Shown: positions 44,440 to 57,707, counted from the stretch's first letter. The stretch: 64,000 bases of DNA from Nothopassalora personata (GCA_033816765.1 CM066293.1:1798001-1862000); one strand, 5' to 3'. Numbers and translations: made by a program. Notes: a model not told the origin generated them from the letters alone.

Positions 44440-47400
44440 ACGAGTTGCAGGAATTGGAATAGGCGCGTTTTAGGGAGATTCTATTACTAACGTTTATTTA
44501 GTTTAAGGGGATTAGACCTCCGAGATCTTAAGGCAATCTATATTAGATGCTTAGGTACGGAAGTAATAAGTAGGCTAACATATAGCTAATATTAGGATAC
44601 CGTAGGTCTTTACAATATATAAGCGTAAGGCGGACAAGAAGAAGCTAGTAGACGCGAGCGTTTACAAACGCCTAGAATCACGAGTTAAGGGAGATATAGA
44701 ATAGAAGCGTAGGGTACTATACCTAGAGTCTAAGATGCCTAAAGGACAAGGTCCGTTTAACGGGAAGTACTTAACTAAGAAATTCTTAAGTATTAAGCGA
44801 GGTAGCCGGATTACTCTAGAACGACTTACCTTAATTAAGGTTAGCATTAAGCTATTACTAATAGAAAGGGCCTTATTCGATAAGATGCTCTATAACCGGG
44901 AGGCAGTCCTCGCTTAGGATTTCAGTTATATAAGGTAGATTAGGTACGACGTCGTACTACCTTAGAAGATTAACACGGTCCCTTATAGGCTATAGTAGGC
45001 ACGCCCTATCTAGTTATACCTAAGTCTTAGGGCAATTATTAAGCGTATAATTAGAGCCCGGATTAAGAATAACATCCTAGAATACTTATAAGGGGCATAT
45101 TCTAATAGCTAGTTCCTAGTCGTAAAGAAGGTTAATGCCTCTAGAAGCGATGTGCTATATCGGTTAATTAACTTAGCTATGCTCCTAAATAAGGTTACTA
45201 TACGCGATACTAACATTCCACCGGACACGGATAGCTTCTTAGAGGATTTTACCGGGTACCGAGTCGCTTCACTTATAGACCTGTTTTTAGGTTATAATTA
45301 GATTACTTTAGATAAGTCCTACCGGGACTTAATAGCCTTTATAACCCCTCTTAGCCTAGTACGCAACACGACTCTACCTTAAGGAGCTACTAATTTAGTT
45401 ACTTAGTTCGTACGTGCGGTAATAAAGATTCTACTTAATTATATCTCGTATCGAGCGAAGCCGTTTCTCGATAACATCGGTATTAAGGGACTAACTAAGG
45501 ACTATAGGAATGTAGAAGTAGAGCCTAGGTTAAGGAAATAGGTCGTTAAGCACATTATTTCCCTAGATCTAGTTCTTACTAACCTAGAAAGAGCTAGTGC
45601 GGTAGTTACTAGAGGCAAATCCTAATAGTTATACGAAAAGCTTAAGATTGTTAGGTACGTTACTAGCCCGGATAGTCGCTATCCTAACCTAGAGGTTGTA
45701 GCTAAGATCCTAGATTAGCCTACGCCTACCTATATTAAGGAGGTCCGCACCTATGTAGGGCTATATATGTACTTCTGGATATAGATTCCCTAGTTCGTTA
45801 TTATCGCTCGACCAATGTATAAGCTACTAAAGAAGGACGCCGAGTTTACCTAGATAGAAAATAAGCAGTTCTTAAAATAAGAGGTTACTAGATATCTTAT
45901 GTAGGCTCTAGCCTTAGTTACCCTCTACTACTTACCTAGTGCTAGGTCTATCTTTGTCTTAGTTAATGCTAGCGGCACTAGATAGGGATATATCGTTTCT
46001 TAAGAATTAATAGACAGTACCCGACGGCGTTACCCAGTACGGTATAAGAGTAGAATCTAGAACGCGTTAGAATCTAGATATAATGCTAGTGAGCGGGAAT
46101 GCCTTAGGGTCCTTAAGGGGCTTAAGAAGATCTAGAGATATATTACTAGCGTTGATTTTGTCCTTAAGGTTAATGCTAAGACACTTATATAGTAGCTTAA
46201 CCGGCCGGCTTCGGACCTACCGAACTCGGTAATAGCCTAGTAGGTCGCATAGATTAGGTTATTCACGTTCGAAGTAATCACGTTACGGGGACTAGGCATA
46301 CTAGCCTAGATACCCTATCTCGTAGGCCCTCTATACCTTAGGAACCTAGGGAAGCTAACGAAGACGAAGTCGACCGGATGATTAATAATAAGCTATTCGG
46401 GTACCCGGAGCCGGTTAACACCTATCTAGTTAAAATCTAGAAAACACGACATCTCGGGGACTAATACTCTAAGAGCTCCTAGTAACTTACTTAGGTTATA
46501 GAAACTAGGACCCGGCCCGATAGTGTTACCCGTGCTAAGTACCGGCGGCTAGTAAAGAAGAGCGTTAATTTCTTTATCCGGGATTAGTTACTATTCTTCT
46601 AGAAGCGCCGAGGAGCGGCGTTGTAACTTATGATTAACGATAATAAGGCTTAGAAGGAGATCGTTATAGAGTGCTATAAAAGACACGGTTATTGTAGCGC
46701 TAAGGTCGTATATAACCTTATTTCCGATTAGTATTACTAGGACGGATGCTTCGCCGATGTCTCTACGTAGGTTCGAAGTTATACTCCTTATAGGTTTCGC
46801 GAAGGTAACTAGCGCGCTAGTAAGCTTCACTTATTAAGCCCTTAGGTTATTAGTAAGAAGTGGTACTTGGACCCCGTCTAGGTACATAAAAATAAATACC
46901 TCCTAGTTGCGCGCGAAGCACTTAGTAACTAGATCGAGGCTAGAGTAACGAGGGTACCTCCTAGCTCTAAGACGGTTACTAAGTTTCTATACGAAGATGT
47001 CTTCTATAGGCACGGCTACTATACTAAAATTATGCTTAATAACGCTACGGTTTATACGGCTAAGGTTAAGCGGTTACTCGTAGGACTTAGTGTTCGAAGG
47101 ATCCGAATATTACCGTATTATCCGTAGTCTAATGCTCCGGTCGAGGTTAGGCACCGTCCGATTCTTATAGCGTTAGTAAAGCTTATAAGGAACATATACC
47201 GCGGATAGGAGTAATAGGTACCCGCTATGTTATAGGCTAATAGGACTACGACCTATCGTACTACTAGAATAACGCTAGCTTAGGTCCTATATAGCTATCG
47301 CACGATTCTGCCAATTGAGGTTAAGTACCCGACGTAGGCGAATTATTAATAGGGATCGGTAAGAACAACTAAGGACCTACTTACTATACGTGCGCGTTAA

Positions 47401-48050
47401 CTCTAGGCTCGAGACCTTAGTTTAGAAGAGCTATATGCTCGAAGGAAGCGACTAAGAGAACTTAGTAAGGACTACTTTAATTCTTACTAGAATGTTAACT
47501 TTATTAGTTTCTAGAAGGGCGACCTTATTATAAGATTCGATAAGCTATATAAGGATAACTTCTTACGCAAGATCGGTTACCGATAGTAAGGTCTATATTG
47601 GGTGTCTAGTGTCTCTAGGGAATTTAGTACCTATATTCTTAAGGAACTTAATAGTACGCTAATAAAGAGTGTTTAGGCACGGGAAAACCTTAAGCTAGTT
47701 CTAGAGCTTCGCCTGGATAACATAGGAGTACTAAACTTAGATAATAAGACCGATCTCGTAATAGGGGAGGCAGAAGTCGCTAATAGCGTCGCTAATAGCG
47801 AAGACAGTAGTAATTCGAACGAGATCGAGCCTATCGCCGTCGAAGACGTACTACCTATAGGAGTTAATAAAAGGGGATCGGATCCTAAACCGGAATCTAA
47901 GAAGCTATAGGTTAGGCCTTATAACCTTTCTACAGCCGAAATTTTACAGTTTAGTAGGATTGAGGCTAAGAACTAATTAGTTAGTAATAGCGTACGGAGT
48001 TCACTTCCCTTAGGCATATGTTACATATGCCCTTTAGTTTATTAAGCCGA
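44440..48050 (+). pseudogene. Element 4 pol (RT, RNase H, integrase)
   Basis: The N-terminal segment includes LESKMPKGQGPFNGKYLTKK. RT near 45000-45490: LRAIIKRIIRARIKNNILEY, FLVVKKVNA, FTGYRVASLIDLFLGYN, FLDNIGIKG (the Y/F-x-D-D second Asp is Asn). RNase H near 45930-46200 (SIFVLVNASGTRQGYIVS, ALESRYNASERECL). Integrase near 46600-47340 (YLLVAREALSNQIEARV; VKYPTQAN at the end). A C-terminal domain reads to about 48000 (RKIGYRQQGLYQVSSVSREF), followed by an acidic tail. Orientation plus. Stops are mainly TAG. The RT is clearly Ty3-like but of a different lineage from elements 1-3. Confidence 0.75.
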
Positions 48051-48117
48051 TTCGGTTATCTAGACTTTACTTTATAGGGTGTTCTTACCTTAGTTAGACC
48101 TCAGTTAGTAGAGTTAC

Positions 48118-48143
48118 ATTTACCGGTCCCGGGACCGGTAAAT
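48118..48143. repeat. 26-bp perfect palindrome between pol and ORF3 of element 4
   Basis: Identical to 44268-44293 over all 26 bases. Surrounding bases on both sides are unrelated to the other copies, so only the palindrome itself is conserved. Confidence 0.95.
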
Positions 48144-48479
48144 CGGATTACGTAATAGCGTAGTATGCCCCTACCGAATGCTTACCTAGGTAGTTACTAG
48201 CACTAGTTTTCGGTTACATGTAGGGTTATCGGACCTTTAGTATAACCTTAATAGCACTGCTCTTACTACTTATAAGACCGGTCTCGGCGCTGCTACCTTA
48301 TAACGGTTATAGGGACATACGCTAAGAGGCATACTTAAGCGTAGCTCTCTACCTACTACTTCCTCTCTTTTTCTTTAAATACTAATATTATTACTAGAAC
48401 CACTAACACATCTATCTACTACTATATACATTAGACGGTTCTTTAGCCTCTCTCTTTACGACCTTAACCTTCCTTAAAG

Positions 48480-51142
48480 CCCTACCCCGACATTAAGCTT
48501 TTAAAGCTTACTAACACTATAGAGTAGTACTACGAGATAGCTAGCTCTTACGATCTTGCTACTAGCGAATCCTAGTTATTATAGCTTTAGCTAGTCCTTC
48601 GTTACGCCCAGCTAGCTCGAGCATAGCGCTTACTAGTACTATTACTAGGCTTACCCGCCTACCTTAGACCTTGTTCGAGTCCCTTTACCTACCGGATAAC
48701 GTTAAGCATGTCCTTACTAATACGAACACGCCGAAGTCCGCCGCTAATGTTATATTCCGAGAGCTTAGTCCTTAGAAGCGGGTTAAGGTGTTAAAGGACT
48801 TCTATAAGGGCTTCGAGAAGGTGTTCGAAGACTACTCCGTCTAGGTTAACCTATTTTTTGAGGAAGTTAAGAGCGGTATAGGTAAGAGCTACTAGGATGA
48901 ATTCCTTAGTAATAAGAAGCTCGATGTCTTATTTCCTATCGTCGGCAAGATTCGTAAGACCGGTTTAGAGATTCGTAACCGAGAGAAGACTCTTCAAGCT
49001 ACGCTTACCCGCTACTAGCTATAGTAGATAGACAACAAGATTCTTAATCGACGCGTTATCTCCGAGCTTTATAGTACTAATAGCGGGCGCCGCTAGTTCA
49101 CGGCCTTTATTAACAAGTACCTAGACTATAGTAGGGCTATTAGTAGAATTTAGAGGGCATTAATCTAGCGTATAAGGATCGGCCGCAAGGGCATAGATCG
49201 TAAGCGAATTCTAGAGCCTAGTAATCTTACCCGGTACGATAGGGAGGCTAAAGCACGTAGCATTAATCCGTAGTCGGCTAAGAGTAGGGAGATTATTAGA
49301 AGATACCGCCTAGCCGTCTATAAGGATAGCCTTCTATACTTTATAGAGGGTACTATTACTAAGAAGTCCGCGTCCCTAGAAGATAGTATAGATTAGCCTA
49401 AACTATCTAGCTAGTAATAGCCTTAGCTACGTTAGCTACTACCGGGTAGTAAAGGTAAAGGACGTGTAAAGAGTACTACGCTAACTCTACCGCTAGCCTC
49501 TACCTAACCTATAGTCCTATCGAGAGGCGGTCGTAAGTCGAGTCGACTTAAGTAGCTCCGTATAGGCGAGAGTATAGGTAAGGGCATAACTACGCCTACT
49601 CGATCCTCGCCTAACCGAACGCTAGATAGCGCACCTATACGCGAGGGCAGTCCGCTAGGTACACCGGTTAGCACCCTACGATCTACTCCGGCCCTAACTA
49701 AGAATAGTAATCCGATACTTACTATGTTACCTTCGGCTATAATTAGGGATATATTAGTCTTTAAGGATTAGATCCTACAAGAAGACGAGGCCCTCCGGAT
49801 TAAGCGCGCTAACTGCACCTATAATAAGCGGTACTATAGCGTTAAGTTTAGAAACTCGATTAACGTAGATAGCATTAACTAGCTACCTAAGTACCGGATA
49901 GCGGGCCTTAAGATACTCGAGTATGCTATCTCGCGGGTTCTTAAGAGGGATAGTAAGGTTAGCGCTATAATGTGCGATTAGTATATTCGAGATTTCTACT
50001 ATAAGGCCCTCTACTTTGTTACGAATCCCGGTATTACCGCTAATACCCTATATAAGCGTACGCTTAAGGTCTAAGACTAGCTCTTTAAAGATAAGAGTTT
50101 TTTAGCTATTAAGGTAAAGAATAGGTCGTAGTTTCGCCCTAACAAGCGTAGTTAGAAGACTATTAACCCGCTTAGCTACCTCCGCGTTCGAGGTAAAATC
50201 GGTACTACGAGTAGTATCGTTACGTATACTAACTATAACTAGATCCTCGATAAATTCGGCATTAATAAAGCTAACTAAGCCGATCTTAATAGTACCCGTA
50301 CCTACATTAATAGTAACATACTATACTAGTATAATAACGCTAACCTAGCGCCGCGGGTTAAACCGGTTAGAAAAATAATAAGTCGAGAATTTGACGTGTA
50401 CCGATAGTACCTACGAGAATTAAATAAGGTTAGTAACGGCGGCGTCTACTAGAACATGTAGTATTCTCTAAGCTAATAGATTATGCGATAAGACCCCGGG
50501 CTATAGCTCTTATAAGTAGCGCTACACCCTTAATACTGCACTCGGTTTATCTCCTTCCCTAGGCCTACGATTTTTAGCTTTAATAGGGCTTATTAGGGGG
50601 GTAATGCGAACACTATAGTATAGCATACTAGGGTCGACTTAAACCTCGAAATTGAAAACTACTAGACTAGTAACCGGCTTAATATGCTATACTCTCTTAA
50701 CTTAGAGGGCACTAGTAGGCCGGAGTTTTTACACGGTTTTTATAAGTAAGAGAATTCTATAGAGTTTATCTAGTAGTGCCGGAATAACGACTGTATAGAA
50801 GACGGCCAATTTAAGCGTTTCTTCTCGGTTAGGGTTTAGAATTACCTAAGTAAAAATAGCATTAGCTAGTTTAGAGAGGATCTAAGCGCTAGGCAAATGC
50901 GGGTAACTACTGTAGGCGTTCTACTAAGGTAGGCCGTATATAAGAAGACGCTACGTTAGATTAACCCTTACTTTATCGAGATCCGCGACGATAACTATCT
51001 TAAACTTTAGCGAAGCTAGAGCATGCACTAGGTAATAGACCTCTATCGTGACTTTAAGACGCCGAGTAAGAGCGCTGTAGGGTTTAAGTATTAACGCCTA
51101 GTACCTAGCTATCCTTTCCCTACGGCCGTATACCTTAGTAGC
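48480..51142 (+). pseudogene. Element 4 ORF3, large ORF downstream of pol, first part
   Basis: A frame of about 890 codons with protein-like composition and TAG/TAA at likely Gln codons. Text includes DNVKHVLTNTNTPKSAANVI, LKDFYKGFEKVFEDYSV, VKSGIGKSY, KILNRRVISELYSTNSGRR, a Ser/Pro/Arg-rich linker (LRIGESIGKGITTPTRSSPN), AIIRDILVFKDQIL, then FLHGFYKQENSIEF and RVTTVGVLLRQAVYKKTLR. No transmembrane segment, integrase or RT motif is seen, so it is not an obvious envelope protein. It is interrupted by the Copia element and resumes in frame at 56732. Function unknown. Confidence 0.55.
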
Positions 51143-51389
51143 TGTTAAGATGTAGCATCTTAGGGGGAGCTAACAGTTAGGTTGTAATCTAATAGCCTAA
51201 GGCATCTACGATGACTCAGCTTGTCGGAAGACACCTTCTCTCCCCTTTAGCTTAGATAGACATCTAACACAATCAACACATTGGTTCCTAATATATTGCT
51301 ACATGCCCTGTAGCTATTAGCTAGTTGAAGATTAATCTCATACTCCACTCCGCTGCTAACTACGTATCCTATTAGGTCTTAACTTAACA
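51143..51389 (+). repeat. Copia 5' LTR
   Basis: 247 bp, TGTTAAGATG..CTTAACA. Confidence 0.93.
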
Positions 51390-51839
51390 GGTTATGAGCC
51401 CGGGTTTATGTAGGAGTAAGAGCAACCTATATTAGTACAGGTTACTTGTATCCCTTGCTATTATAGCAGAAAACATCTAGGAAGCAGAAGTCTACCCTAT
51501 CTGTCCTATTAAGGAGCTTAGTTTAATACTAAGTGATAGGTAATCTAGAAAAGAACTCTATACGGCTTACTATAAGCTAATACCTTAAAGACACTCTATA
51601 GGCAGAACTGTATCGAGATACTATTAAGAAGGACTTCAAGTAAGTCATTTGGAACTCTACTAGGAGAGACAGACCTATGTCCTAGCTCCGAGACTATACC
51701 GCTCTTTCTTTAACCTACTAAGTAGGCCTTAGTATCTACACCTACTATTCTACACTAAAAGCCTTAGTAGGACCTAAGCCACTTTAAAGTATATACACCT
51801 TGTTTCATTACATTCAATTTATTATAGATTCACACTAAG

Positions 51840-54800
51840 AGAAAGGAGAAGAGAAGGGGAACAAAATCCCAATTCTTAGGAGAGACAACTAGAAGAGATA
51901 GTTCAACCTTCAAAGATACAAGATAGAGAGCCAGTTAGCATTCTTTACAATTGATAACCTGTAAGAAGTGTTATTTAACAACATTAAGGGTAAGAACCTA
52001 AGACTCTAGGAAGAGACCAAGATTAAAGAGATCCTTAATGCACTAATATAGACAAAACAAAATGTAGCTTATAACTTTAGTATCCTAAGTAGGATTATAG
52101 AAGAAGATGAATTTAAGCTTAAGGGCTCTTACGAATCTAGAAAAGCTGCTGAGATATAGGTGCATCTCTAGAATAAGTACAGCTAGGTGTTACTAACCTA
52201 TGCACATAAGCTTACAAAACAGTTTATAAACTTTGAGATAAGTGAAGAGTTCACTATTAGATCTACATAGGCACACCTAGTGTCTCTTAGAAGGAGGATT
52301 ACTAATGTTGACCTAGAGGGCTAGCACTATAGGAAAGCTAATGTAAGAATAACCTAGCTTTTGAGCTCACTACTACCTAACTACTATGTAGCTAGGGATA
52401 CTATCATAGCTTAGCTAAAGATAGATCATAAAAGGACCTTAAAGATCCTTAAGGCTTAAGAGGCTAGATTGAATCCCGCTAAGGCCAAGTATAGTATAGC
52501 AGCCACCTAGGTTAGGCCCTTAGGTTAGGTAAGATCACTTTCCTGCCTTCTCTATAAGAAGGACCATCTCATTGAGGACTGCCCTAGTCTCTCTAAGGCA
52601 AAGAAGGTCCTTAGATTACCATCCTCCCAGAATGTAACACATGTTAAGAAGAGAAGATCTCTACTACCATCTTTAAGAAGAACACTAAGAGAGAAGTCCT
52701 CTATAGAGGAACTTAAGAAAATGGTGAAGAAACTTAGCTCTAATATGCTATTACTCTAGAAGAACTAGGCCTAGTCTCCTTCCTCTAAAACAAGGAAGAC
52801 TAGGAAAGGTTTCTCTACCTAAGAGCTACCTAACTTATACAACTCATCCTAGAAGACAATGTCTAATAATGATAAGTATAATAAAGTGGCTTACTTAACT
52901 GTAGAAATCTAAGGCAAGTTCCCCTTATTAGAGTAGTTACTTAATTCTTATGCTTTATCCTATATAACTAACTAGAGCTGCCTCTTTAGATCCATAACTC
53001 CCTTAATAAAGAAGAAATGGATTAAAGTGGGAGGTGGGCATTTGTTAGCCACTTATATTAGGACTGTAGAGATAAGTAGGAGATCTAGTAGGAAAGTTGT
53101 TTTAGAAGATGTTCTGCTTATACCTAAGCTAGGAGTGAACCTAGTTTCTTAGAACCAGTTTAGTAAGCAGTTTAGTGTCTAACCTCCTTTATTTTCTCTT
53201 GTATCCCCCTCTAGCTAAACTGTTGTCTAGATAAGGCTTATTAGGGGGGTTCCATTCATTAATGAGGTTTCTCCTCTACTATAAGAAAAGGCACATTACT
53301 CATTATGTGCACTACTAATAGAGAATACCTTTATAACTGCTGAATTAGAGACTAACCTAAAACAGTAGGAGCTTTAGCATAGAAGATTTGCACACTTTAG
53401 GAAGAACTTGCTCTAGAATCTTTATAAGGTAATAGACTTGAAAGAACCTATTCCTGTTCCTAGGGATAGCTTCTACTAGTATAGAGTGTGTTTAATAGCA
53501 AAGATGAAGAAGTACAAAGGCAAAGTTACTAAGAGAAGACCTAAAAGACTTGCCCTTGTATCTATTGACATATGTGGTCTACTGCTAACATTAAGGCTAG
53601 GGTTTAAATACTAGCTTAAGATTGTTAATAACTTCTCTAGAAAGAAGTAGACCTGTCCTCTTAAGAAAAGAGAAGATGCTCTAGTTGCTCTCTAGAACTA
53701 GAAGATCAAGGCAGAGAGGAAATCATTAGTACAGTTAAAAGCAGTTAGGCTTAATAATATAAGGGAACTTATTGCATTAGTTAAGCAGTGGGAGAAGGAT
53801 TTAGGAATTAGGCTAGAGCATACTAAGGCATACAACTCGCTCTAAAATAGACTAGTTAAAAGGTCAATATAAACCTTAGAAGACTCTATAAGGGCAATAC
53901 TTAAAGAGGCCAAGATGCTAATTGAATTCTAGCCTAAAGCACTAGAAGCCTAAACCTACATAAGGAACAAACTACTAAATGATCTAGACTATAATAGGTT
54001 CAAGGTTTCACTAGATAAAGCCTTTAATAGTATTAAGCCAACTATTAACCATTTGAAGGTTCAGGGATGCAAAGCTATTATCTACATAGACATAAGATCC
54101 TAGCCTTAATAGGCAAGAAGTGATAAACTGATAAATAGAGGTAAAGAAGCAGTGTTTGTTAGATACGTTAAAAACACAGCTAAGGCCTAGCTCTTTTAGG
54201 AACTAGACATAAAAGCTATTAAACAACATACACATGTAGACTTCTTTAAGGACTAACCTAGAGGTGATATAGATCTCAATATTACAAAATTGAATCTATT
54301 AAGCAATGCACCAGCTAGGAGACCCTTAGGAAGGCTAAGGAAGGACATATCCTTAGAGCAACCTGTTCACCATTCAATCATTTAGAGCCTAGTAACAGCC
54401 CAACTAAGAAAGCTGTTTATACAACTTCCCTAGCCTCTAAAGAATGTAGGGGAATTTTAGAAAATTGATAAGCCAATTGAGATAAGCTTATTAGATCCCT
54501 AGGAAAAGGATGTTACTAGGACATAAGTAACTACTCTTAGATCATCCCTTAGTAAGAGGAGGGCTAACCATAATATTGAGGGCTATAAATGGAAATAGAA
54601 AGCCCTAAGATCTATAGTCCCTATACCTAAACTAGCTACTAAAGTGGGAGAAGCAATAGACCTCTTAGAGAACCTTGCTGCTTACTACTAAGCTTTCTTT
54701 ATAGCCATGCAATCAGTAGATAATTCAGTACTATAGGATAGTAAATTCCTAGAAGAAGTTAAGGAGATAGCCTTTGTAGCAACTATAGAAGTTATTGTAT

Positions 54801-56455
54801 ATAAGCAAGAGATCCCAATTCCAAAGTCCTACAAGGATGCTATAAATAACAAGAAATAGGGACACCTTTAGAAGAAAGCAATCTAGAAGGAGCTAGATGC
54901 TCTATAGAGCAACAACACCTAGGAGAATGCTGTTCCACTAAAAGGAGTAAACTTAGTTACGTTAAGATAGGTCTTTAATGTTAAAAGAAGCATTAGTAGA
55001 GCCATTAAAAAGTTCAAGGCTAGGCTAGTTATAAGGGGCTTTTCATAGAAGTTTAGTGTTAACTTTATAGAGACATTTGCGCCTACAGTTAGATAGGACA
55101 CCCTTAGGGTATTTATAGCTATTGTATGTAAGAAGGATCTCTATCTTTACTAAGTGGATATAAACAATGCGTTCATACAAAGCACCCTCTATAAAGACAT
55201 CTTTATATTACTACCACTAGGAGTTAAGCTTCCACTAAACATAGTGTTTAAGATCCTTAAAAGCTTATATAGACTTAAGTAAGTAGCTAGAGATTAGAAT
55301 CAACTCTATATGTCAAAGCTTAGAGAGATTAGATTCACACAGTTAGAGGTAGATCCATACCTACTTATTTATAAGGAAAAAGAGATCATAATTCTTACAC
55401 ATGTAGATGACATTCCAATTGCTGCACTAAAGTTAACGGATGTTCTCTAGTTTAAAAGAGAACTTAGTAAAGTCTTTAAGATTAAAGATCTTAGTAAACC
55501 TAAAAAGATCCTTAGCATAAGAGTTATAAGGGACAGGAGGAGAGGAATCCTAAAACTTAACTAGGGACACTTTATTAGGGACAACCTTGCTAAGATAGGG
55601 ATAAACCATAAGAAGGCAGCACCTACACACTTACCTATAGACAGCTATAAGGCTCTTAAACCTTCAAGCTACATAGATAAGAGGTGTAACAATGTAGAGT
55701 ACTAGAGTATTAATAGTACATAGATATAGCTAGCAACAATTACAAGGCTAGACATTGCTTTTGCCCTAGGAAGGATAAGCTTATTTATAAGTAACCTATC
55801 CGCCTACTATATAAAGGCTTTAAAGAAGATTACAAGATATCTAAGGTTATATCCTAATCTTAGCCTTGTCTTCTCTAGGCATAGAGAAGGATGCCTAGTT
55901 GGATACTATAACTCTGATTATACAATAGATAAAGTAGACAGAGTCTCTATCCTTAGGTATGTCTTCTTCCTCTATAGGGTACTAGTCTCCTAGATAAGTA
56001 AGAAGTAAAAGTCTATAGTAACATCCATAATAGAAGCTAAATACATAGCTATGAATGCATGTGCAAAGCAATCCCAATTCCTAGCTTCACTGCTAAGGGA
56101 GATAGACTGTCTAGAGTTAGTAGGAGACTGTTCCTATTAACTAAGGATCACTAGAAACCAGGAGACTATGTTAAGCTTAAGACCAGTCCAATTAAGAGGT
56201 AACAACTAAGCTGCCCTCACCCTAGTAAGGGATGCACATGTTTATAATAAGTTAAAGCACATTAACATTGCCTACAATGCTGTTAGGAAACTTTGGTAGA
56301 GAAGGCTTATTACTATTAAGTACACCCCAACATCTAAGATGGTTATAGATAGGTTTATAAAGCTAAAGACTAGTCCACACTTCTAGAGGTTTGTAAGCTA
56401 GCTCAACCTGTTATAGAGATCTAAATACTACTAATAGGAGAAGAGTAGACTGTGA
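51840..56455 (+). pseudogene. Copia gag-pol
   Basis: Gag with a zinc knuckle near 52540-52600 (YKKDHLIEDCPSLSKAKKV, first Cys altered). Integrase region near 53350-53950 follows, as in the Copia order gag-PR-INT-RT. RT near 55070-55430 (FAPTVR, DINNAFIQSTLYKDIFILLP, LTHVDDIPIAAL: the V-D-D catalytic pair is intact). RNase H near 55890-56310 ends the polyprotein (VGYYNSDYTIDKVDR, SIIEAKYIAMNACAKQSQFL, HINIAYNAVRK). TAG stops at likely Gln codons make it inactive. Confidence 0.87.
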
Positions 56456-56479
56456 CCTCCCATATAAGATAAGTAGGAG

Positions 56480-56726
56480 TGTTAAGATGTAGTATCTTAG
56501 GGGGAGCTAATAGTTAGGTTATGATCTAATAGCCTAAGGCATCTACGATAACTTAGCTTATCGGAAGACACCTTCTCTCCCCTTTAGCTTAGATAGACAT
56601 CTAACACAATCAACACATTAGTTCCTAATATATTGCTACATGCCCTGTGGCTATTAGCTAGTTGAAGATTAATCTCTTACTCCACTCCGCTACTAACCAC
56701 GTATCCTATTAGGTCTCAACTTAACA
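56480..56726 (+). repeat. Copia 3' LTR
   Basis: 247 bp, pairs with 51143-51389; followed by the GTAGC target copy. Confidence 0.93.
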
Positions 56727-56731
56727 GTAGC

Positions 56732-57120
56732 ATTAGCCCTCTATCCGATGCCCTAGCGGGTTTAAAGTCTTAGAACGACAACGAAGTCATTCTTAATGCT
56801 AGAAGGTAGCTTAATGCTACGGTCCGCCTAGACTCGGAGCTCTTCTATAAGAAGATACATAATTAGCGCGTCCGAGCTATGAAATTGATAGACAAGTAGC
56901 TTAGCTTAGTCACTACTCTCGAGTAGATGTGCTTTATAAGCAAAGGGCGTAATAAGAGCTTCTTCCGCAACTACTATAGGAACTTTACTAGCTAGCTACT
57001 TAGGGACGCGTCTAATAAGACTAGTGTTAGCTACGACAACGAGTAGGTCTAGATAAAGGAGTTATGTAAGAATAAGTAGAACTAAGTAGTTAGTGCGGGT
57101 TTATAGGCTCCTAGTTTCTA
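56732..57120 (+). pseudogene. Element 4 ORF3, last part
   Basis: Continues ORF3 in the same frame once one GTAGC is removed (..AVYLSS joined to ISPLSDALAGLKS). Further text: RRQLNATVRLDSELFYKKIH, CFISKGRNKSFFRNYYRNF, DNEQVQIKELCKNK at its end if TAG is taken as Gln. Ends near 57120 before a short tandem repeat. Confidence 0.55.
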
Positions 57121-57707
57121 GTTAATTTTCCGGCTATAGCTATAGCCTATAGGTACTAGTTTCTAGTTCTAATTCTGTTTCTAGTTCTAATTCTAGTCCT
57201 AGTTCTAATTCTAGTTAATGCTTCGGGTACGGGTGCTTCTAGTCCTTAGATCTTACTTGTTTCTTATAGTTACTTATCTTCCCTTAACTAACTTTCTAGC
57301 TACGCGATAGACTCGTCTTTAGATTTATTAGGTTACTAGTACTAACACTCACTTGTTTTATAAATTGCGTTCGTATTATTCGACTATCTAGCCCCTTCGA
57401 TTAATGCTAACATAGCTGCCTATTCCCTCGCTAGTTTCGTAGTATACGTTAATATAGTACGACGGGCGCGAGTCGCGGTTATTAACGTTACTATTACGGT
57501 CTCTATTAGAAGGATCCTTTTGATCTTCATAAACTGTCGCTAGTAGGCCCTAGGATTGCCTAACATCTTATATGTTAAGCTAAATAATAGGGTAAGCTAT
57601 TATACTAATATAAGACTACCTTAGCTTATAGCGACTAACTACGCTACCTGTAATGCCCGGACTTACTGCTTTAGAACCTAAGGACAGGTTCGTAATAGGG
57701 GAGGATA
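57121..57707. other. Element 4 3' non-coding region, short tandem repeat and polypurine tract
   Basis: 57157-57216 is an irregular tandem of TCTAGTTCTAAT-type units. The rest shows no clear ORF. AATAGGGGAGGA immediately before the 3' LTR is a polypurine tract. Confidence 0.55.

Larger units (their letters stand above)
51143..56726 (+). mobile_element. Complete Ty1/Copia element, moderately RIP-mutated
   Basis: A 5584-bp element with 247-bp LTRs (51143-51389, 56480-56726) and a perfect target duplication GTAGC (51138-51142, 56727-56731). The sequence after the 5' LTR (GGTTATGAGCCCGGGTT) resembles an initiator-Met-tRNA primer site. A purine-rich tract (AAGTAGGAG) precedes the 3' LTR. The LTRs differ at about 13 positions, nearly all transitions. 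CpA/TpG is less depleted than in the elements around it, so it is probably the most recent insertion. Confidence 0.93.

Noticed and set aside
22957..57120. TAG reassigned to Gln in the transposon island
   Set aside because: TAG stops fall at likely Gln codons in every element, but the complementary CTG-to-CTA loss at silent Leu positions, TAG at Trp positions, TGY-to-TAY Cys losses and TAA at former CAA show a two-strand mutational process. Flanking host genes use CAG normally and end with TAG.
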